This document shows, piece after piece, positions 4,358 through 6,989 of a DNA stretch of 6,989 nucleotides (its first letter is position 1; the number at the start of each line of letters is the position of its first letter). Both the position numbers and the translations under genes were made by a program. The stretch comes from an uncultured Clostridia bacterium (GTDB taxonomy: Bacteria; Bacillota; Clostridia; Christensenellales; Borkfalkiaceae). Location: the NCBI GenBank assembly GCA_947177495.1, contig CAMWUS010000077.1:1-6989 (forward strand). Reading direction: 5' to 3'. The notes under the pieces were generated by a model, which was not told the DNA's origin, made no database searches, and saw nothing but the letters and a program-made list of their open reading frames with translations.

Positions 4358-6763
4358 TTAGTTTTCATTTCTCCTTTTTGCGACTTTCAACACGATAACG
4401 CCTGCTGCGAACAATACGACCGTCATAGCCGCAATGCCCGTTCCGATTGCGGAACCGCAGCCCGACTTCGCGGGGCTCGGTGCGTTGAATGTAATTTCAT
4501 AGGTCGAGGTAACTCCGTTCAGCGTTACGGTAACGGTAGCCTTTCCGTTCGCGCTGTCCGCCTGCGTAATGGTAACGGTCGCCTTCGAATCGGTAGCCTG
4601 TGCGGATACCGTGGGAGCAGCCGTCGTGCCTTCCGCCAAATCCACCGTGTAGGTGAACGTACCTGCGGAGAAGCCTTCCAAAGCGTTATCGCCCACCGTG
4701 ATGGATGCAAGCGAAGTGTCGACTTCTACAAAGGAAATCGTGTAGGTCTTGGTATAGCCCTCGTATTCCGCTTCCACAAGAATGGTTGCGTTTCCCGAAA
4801 GGCTCGTTGCCTGCGTGACAGTAACGGTTGCGTTCTCGTCTTCCGCAGTTGCGGCGATGACGGGCGTAGCCGAACCCTTCTTCACGGATACGGTATACTT
4901 CATCGTGGTAGCAACGAAGCCGTTCAAAGCAACGCCGTCTACCGTAAGGGATTTCAAGTTCGTGTTGGTGCTGCGCTCTTTATCGAATTTCAGCGTGTAC
5001 ACGCCCTGCGTGGTTCCGTCGGTAGCCGTAACGGTGATTTTGACCGTGCCGTAGGGCTTGTTAATCGCCTCGATATCTACCGATTGCGTTTTGCCCATTC
5101 TCGTTTGCGTTACGCAAGCAACTACGGGAACGGTCGTGTCGTCTTTGTCTACGTTAATTTCGTACTCTCTAGTAGCAGGATCGTATTTATCGATTTCCTT
5201 TCCGTTGACGGTAATGGAGACGAGCTGCGTATTCGTCAACAAATCTTTATCGTAAACGATTACTTCGTCGTCCTCTGCAAACGCCGCTTCGAGCAACGTG
5301 GCGCCCACACCGTTTCCGCTGAGAACGAATCCGCTTGCGGGGATTTGGCTATTTCCGAGTCTTCCGCTGGACGTCTTATCCGTAACGATATATTTTCCGT
5401 CTTTGAGCTCGACGACGATTTCTACACCCCATTGGTTCGTACCGGTATATCCGACCTCGGGCGTATCGTAGCCTTCCTGTTCGTCTGCCAAATAGGTCAC
5501 GTCGTCGTAAATGATAATTTCGTTCTCGTCGCGCGTTTTGTTAGCGCCGTCGATAAATACTTTCTTGTTGCTGTTCACGCTTGCGGCGAACACGGTCTTC
5601 TGTTCGAAGGTGCCCGTTACCGTAACTTTATCGCCCTTGCTGAGCGAATCGTATCCCGTAACCGAGGAAGGAATGCTGAGCACGAAACCGTCGTACGAGG
5701 GAATTACCGTCCCGCCCGCAGAGGTCTTCTCCGTAATTTCGTAACCGTCGCCTTTCTTTTCTACGGCGTATTCCGCAACCGTTTCTTCGGAGCGAACGAG
5801 CGTTTTATAGATGGGAGCCGCATTCGTATAGATGAGCGACTTGCCCGCAAAATCCTGATCGGCAGTGGGATTGATTCCGTCTACTTCCAAAGTGAAGCTG
5901 CCGCTTGCAACGGTGATGTCCGCAGGCGTAACCCCGGGTCCCGCCTGTTTATCTTCGAAGTAGATAATATCCCCTATTTCCGCTTCATAGTAGAAGCCGC
6001 CTACAAGTCCCGCATACGGATGAGCAGTATTTGCGTCCGAATCGCCGTGCATATCGAATACGATGCCGTTAAGGGGAAGCTCGCTCGCAAGCGCATCGGC
6101 GCCTGTAGCGGCCTTAAACTTTACACTGTAGAGATTTTCGCCCTCCGCCTTTTCGCAAATAATTCTATGGCGCCAAGGCATACCGGGAACTTTCGTCCCG
6201 TAAGAAGACGTCCAAACGTTTGCACAGTTCGCGGGGTCCGCGTTCTTTTCATTCAAAACGGTTTCCACGCCCTTGGTTTGGTTGATTGCAACAAAGCGCG
6301 CTTCGTCCTGGAATTGCAATTCGTCGCCTACCTTGAAGTCTTCAAGCGCCGTAGCGCCGACGCCGTTTCCGCTCAAAACGAAGCCGTTTTCGGGAATCGT
6401 CATATTGCCGGTCCCCTCTCCGTTTTTTGTAGTCATTTCCGTAATGATATACTTTCCGTCCTGAAGCTCTGCTTTCAATTCGAGCCCCCATCTATTCGTA
6501 CCTGTGCCCGTGCGCTTAGCGCCCCATAAGCTGTCGTAATAGATGATGGTACCGGAAGTGCGCGGGGCGTTTTTCTCATTTACCCCTACAGTCTTGTCTT
6601 GCGTAACGTTGTGAATATGATACACTACGTTCGTAGCCGTCGCCGCGGAAGCTTCGAACTTCGCCCCGCCGCCAACCAAGCTCAGGCAAGCGCCCAAAGC
6701 ACAGACGAGCGCAAGCGCGCCCATCAACAAAATTGCCCGCATTTTCTTACCAAATGCAACCAT
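4358..6763 (-). CDS. Secreted, membrane-anchored modular surface protein (four GFVLSG modules, three cadherin-like domains)
   Basis: 801 residues, with no enzyme motif that I recognise. The start ATG at 6763 follows GGGAGG with a 9-nt spacer, better placed than Met8. Residues 1-40 form a signal peptide, probably cut after ASA. An LGAC lipobox-like string ends at Cys25, but the sequence after it stays hydrophobic, so lipoprotein processing is less likely. Four modules follow at residues 58-161, 165-271, 296-385 and 402-507, of the same type as those in the next gene. Residues 513-594, 603-679 and 685-760 are three cadherin-like beta-sandwich domains (pattern LxSITVxGxxLxxFxxxTxxYTV ... YTISF). 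The end (768-801) is GCGS, a membrane helix and a KRR-containing tail. It is first in the operon, behind a consensus promoter, and is probably a cell-surface scaffold or glycan-binding partner of the GHL10 protein (inference). An adhesin role is an alternative. Confidence 0.88.
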   Translation of the reverse strand: MVAFGKKMRAILLMGALALVCALGACLSLVGGGAKFEASAATATNVVYHIHNVTQDKTVGVNEKNAPRTSGTIIYYDSLWGAKRTGTGTNRWGLELKAELQDGKYIITEMTTKNGEGTGNMTIPENGFVLSGNGVGATALEDFKVGDELQFQDEARFVAINQTKGVETVLNEKNADPANCANVWTSSYGTKVPGMPWRHRIICEKAEGENLYSVKFKAATGADALASELPLNGIVFDMHGDSDANTAHPYAGLVGGFYYEAEIGDIIYFEDKQAGPGVTPADITVASGSFTLEVDGINPTADQDFAGKSLIYTNAAPIYKTLVRSEETVAEYAVEKKGDGYEITEKTSAGGTVIPSYDGFVLSIPSSVTGYDSLSKGDKVTVTGTFEQKTVFAASVNSNKKVFIDGANKTRDENEIIIYDDVTYLADEQEGYDTPEVGYTGTNQWGVEIVVELKDGKYIVTDKTSSGRLGNSQIPASGFVLSGNGVGATLLEAAFAEDDEVIVYDKDLLTNTQLVSITVNGKEIDKYDPATREYEINVDKDDTTVPVVACVTQTRMGKTQSVDIEAINKPYGTVKITVTATDGTTQGVYTLKFDKERSTNTNLKSLTVDGVALNGFVATTMKYTVSVKKGSATPVIAATAEDENATVTVTQATSLSGNATILVEAEYEGYTKTYTISFVEVDTSLASITVGDNALEGFSAGTFTYTVDLAEGTTAAPTVSAQATDSKATVTITQADSANGKATVTVTLNGVTSTYEITFNAPSPAKSGCGSAIGTGIAAMTVVLFAAGVIVLKVAKRRNEN
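4361..4462 (-). other. C-terminal GCGS membrane anchor of the 801-residue protein
   Basis: Residues 768-801 are Gly-Cys-Gly-Ser (768-771), a hydrophobic helix to about residue 794, and a KRR-containing charged end. The motif GCGSA is identical in the neighbouring GHL10 protein although the helices differ, so the motif itself appears conserved for a reason. No sortase LPxTG motif is present. Confidence 0.75.
4371..4376 (-). promoter_or_regulatory. Ribosome binding site of the GHL10 gene, inside the upstream gene
   Basis: AAGGAG lies in the last codons of the 801-residue gene, 15 nt before the ATG at 4355, which is longer than ideal. The junction is TAA-CA-ATG. Ribosomes ending the first gene could restart on the second, which would compensate for the long spacing. 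An out-of-frame ATG at 4368 is only 2 nt from the AGGAG and is unlikely to be used. Confidence 0.6.
4478..5227 (-). repeat. Three tandem cadherin-like beta-sandwich domains
   Basis: Protein-level repeats in the 801-residue protein at residues 513-594, 603-679 and 685-760. Each opens with a strand such as LVSITVNGKEI, LKSLTVDGVAL or LASITVGDNAL and has a central Tyr (YEINV, YTVSV, YTVDL). Each closes with YTLKF, YTISF or YEITF. Domains 2 and 3 also share an ATVTxTQA segment, so they look like the most recent duplication. This matches the bacterial cadherin-like beta-sandwich family, common in spacer or binding arrays of surface proteins. Confidence 0.8.
5243..6592 (-). repeat. Four tandem GFVLSG-type modules in the 801-residue protein
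   Basis: Protein-level repeats at residues 58-161 (A), 165-271 (B), 296-385 (C) and 402-507 (D). A and D are canonical: TGTNRWGLEL or TGTNQWGVEI, then GKYI(I/V)T, IPxxGFVLSGNGVGAT and an acidic tail. B keeps the NEKNA start shared with A but has a changed core (LPLNGIVFDMHG) and ends EIGDIIYFED. C has EYAVE and GFVLSIPSS. A and D still match at DNA level: 28 of 34 bases agree between 5301-5334 and 6354-6387, so their duplication is fairly recent or under strong conservation. Confidence 0.75.
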
Positions 6764-6772
6764 GCCAAATTA

Positions 6773-6778
6773 CCTCCC
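6773..6778 (-). promoter_or_regulatory. Ribosome binding site of the 801-residue surface protein gene
   Basis: GGGAGG on the minus strand lies 9 nt before the ATG at 6763. This is a strong match to the anti-Shine-Dalgarno sequence and supports Met1 over the internal Met8. Confidence 0.85.
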
Positions 6779-6797
6779 AAAATTATAGTTCACTGGT

Positions 6798-6820
6798 AAA
6801 TAAAAAAATTTTTTTTATTT
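6798..6820 (-). repeat. A/T-only palindrome near the predicted transcript start
   Basis: Two 11-nt arms (TTTTTTTATTT and its complement) meet around one extra base. It starts about 7 nt after the -10 box, so the predicted transcript would begin at or within it. Pure A/T pairing makes a weak hairpin. It might influence promoter clearance or transcript slippage, or it may simply be a low-complexity leader. Confidence 0.5.
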
Positions 6821-6826
6821 GTCCTT

Positions 6827-6855
6827 ATTATATCAAAGATTATTTCATATTTCAA
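6827..6855 (-). promoter_or_regulatory. Vegetative (sigma-A-type) promoter driving the three-gene locus
   Basis: On the minus strand, TTGAAA (6855-6850) and a perfect TATAAT (6832-6827) are separated by 17 nt, the optimal spacing. Transcription should start near 6820, leaving a leader of about 57 nt. A-rich sequence just before the -35 box could act as an UP element. No other promoter of this quality was seen between the genes. Confidence 0.85.
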
Positions 6856-6879
6856 GTGTTTTTTTCCATTTTATTTATT

Positions 6880-6904
6880 ATTTTTGAAAAAAGTTTTCAA
6901 AAAT
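6880..6904. promoter_or_regulatory. Inverted repeat upstream of the promoter, possible operator
   Basis: Two 11-nt arms (6880-6890 and 6894-6904) are perfect complements around a 3-nt centre; the core is TTGAAAA-N3-TTTTCAA. It ends about 25 nt before the -35 box. The symmetry suits a dimeric DNA-binding regulator. It resembles a catabolite-response (cre) site at the ends but is one base too long and lacks the central CG. Neither side is followed by a T-run after a GC stem, so it is not a clear terminator. Confidence 0.45.
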
Positions 6905-6989
6905 CGGCAATTTCCCCATGAAATACCAAATGCGGCAGCCATCTCTCCCACACAAGCGGAAAATCGTTTTTACATTTGCACAAATAACC

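Larger units (their letters stand above)
6764..6989. other. AT-rich leader and promoter region with no supported gene
   Basis: This stretch contains the promoter, RBS and two A/T-rich palindromes listed separately. The outermost part (6905-6989) is less AT-rich and open in several frames on both strands over only about 85 nt. It could be the end of a neighbouring gene, or the start of a divergent one, but nothing in it decides this. Confidence 0.6.

Noticed and set aside
4355..6529. Plus-strand open frame of 724 codons opposite the 801-residue gene
   Set aside because: It is in the mirror register of the minus-strand gene and stays open only because TTA, CTA and TCA codons are avoided there. 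Its translation is rich in Arg, Val, Phe and Cys without recognisable domains, while the minus-strand protein has a signal peptide, repeats and an anchor.
6880..6904. Catabolite-response (cre) site
   Set aside because: The arms resemble cre ends, but the element is one base too long and lacks the central CG, so only a generic operator is suggested.
6897..6989. Open frame on the minus strand from the window edge to a TGA, about 30 codons, possibly the end of an upstream gene
   Set aside because: The other frames on both strands are also mostly open over this short stretch, and no family could be recognised, so it cannot be supported.
6919..6989. Possible start of a divergent plus-strand gene (ATG at 6919 open to the window end)
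   Set aside because: No Shine-Dalgarno precedes it, and 24 codons give no recognisable N-terminus.

Overview
The window holds three genes on the minus strand, read from right to left, that look like one carbohydrate-handling surface locus of a Gram-positive-type bacterium. The evidence for this host type is two secreted proteins with C-terminal membrane anchors, a lipoprotein solute-binding protein, AGGAG/GGGAGG ribosome binding sites and a consensus vegetative promoter in an AT-rich leader. The coding regions have moderate GC content, and the leucine codons TTA and CTA and the serine codon TCA are rare. The 'GCGS + membrane helix + basic tail' ending suggests Bacillota, possibly an uncultured gut Clostridia lineage; that placement is an inference from pattern memory, not a search result.

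Layout in transcription order. Positions 6989-6764 are an AT-rich leader with an inverted repeat (6880-6904), a TTGAAA-17-TATAAT promoter (6855-6827), an A/T palindrome near the likely transcript start, and a strong RBS. Positions 6763-4358 encode an 801-residue secreted protein: a signal peptide, four copies of a roughly 100-residue module with a 'TNxWGxE ... IPxxGFVLSGxG' signature, three cadherin-like beta-sandwich domains, and a GCGS membrane anchor. Positions 4355-1182 encode a 1057-residue secreted protein: a signal peptide, three more copies of the same module, a helical spacer, a GHL10/DUF187-type TIM-barrel glycosidase-like domain, a helical C-terminal region, a Pro/Thr-rich spacer and the same kind of GCGS anchor. 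Its start codon lies 2 nt after the previous stop. A 72-nt gap follows, with a nearly perfect GC-rich stem-loop (1136-1164). Positions 1109-1 encode the first 369 residues of a lipoprotein substrate-binding protein of a carbohydrate ABC transporter; its C-terminus lies outside the window.

How they may work together (inference): the 801-residue protein would act as a multi-domain surface scaffold or glycan binder, the GHL10 protein would cut or bind a glycan at the cell surface, and the lipoprotein would deliver released oligosaccharides to an ABC importer whose permeases are expected beyond position 1. The most distinctive features are the seven shared modules spread over two adjacent proteins and their matching C-terminal anchors.
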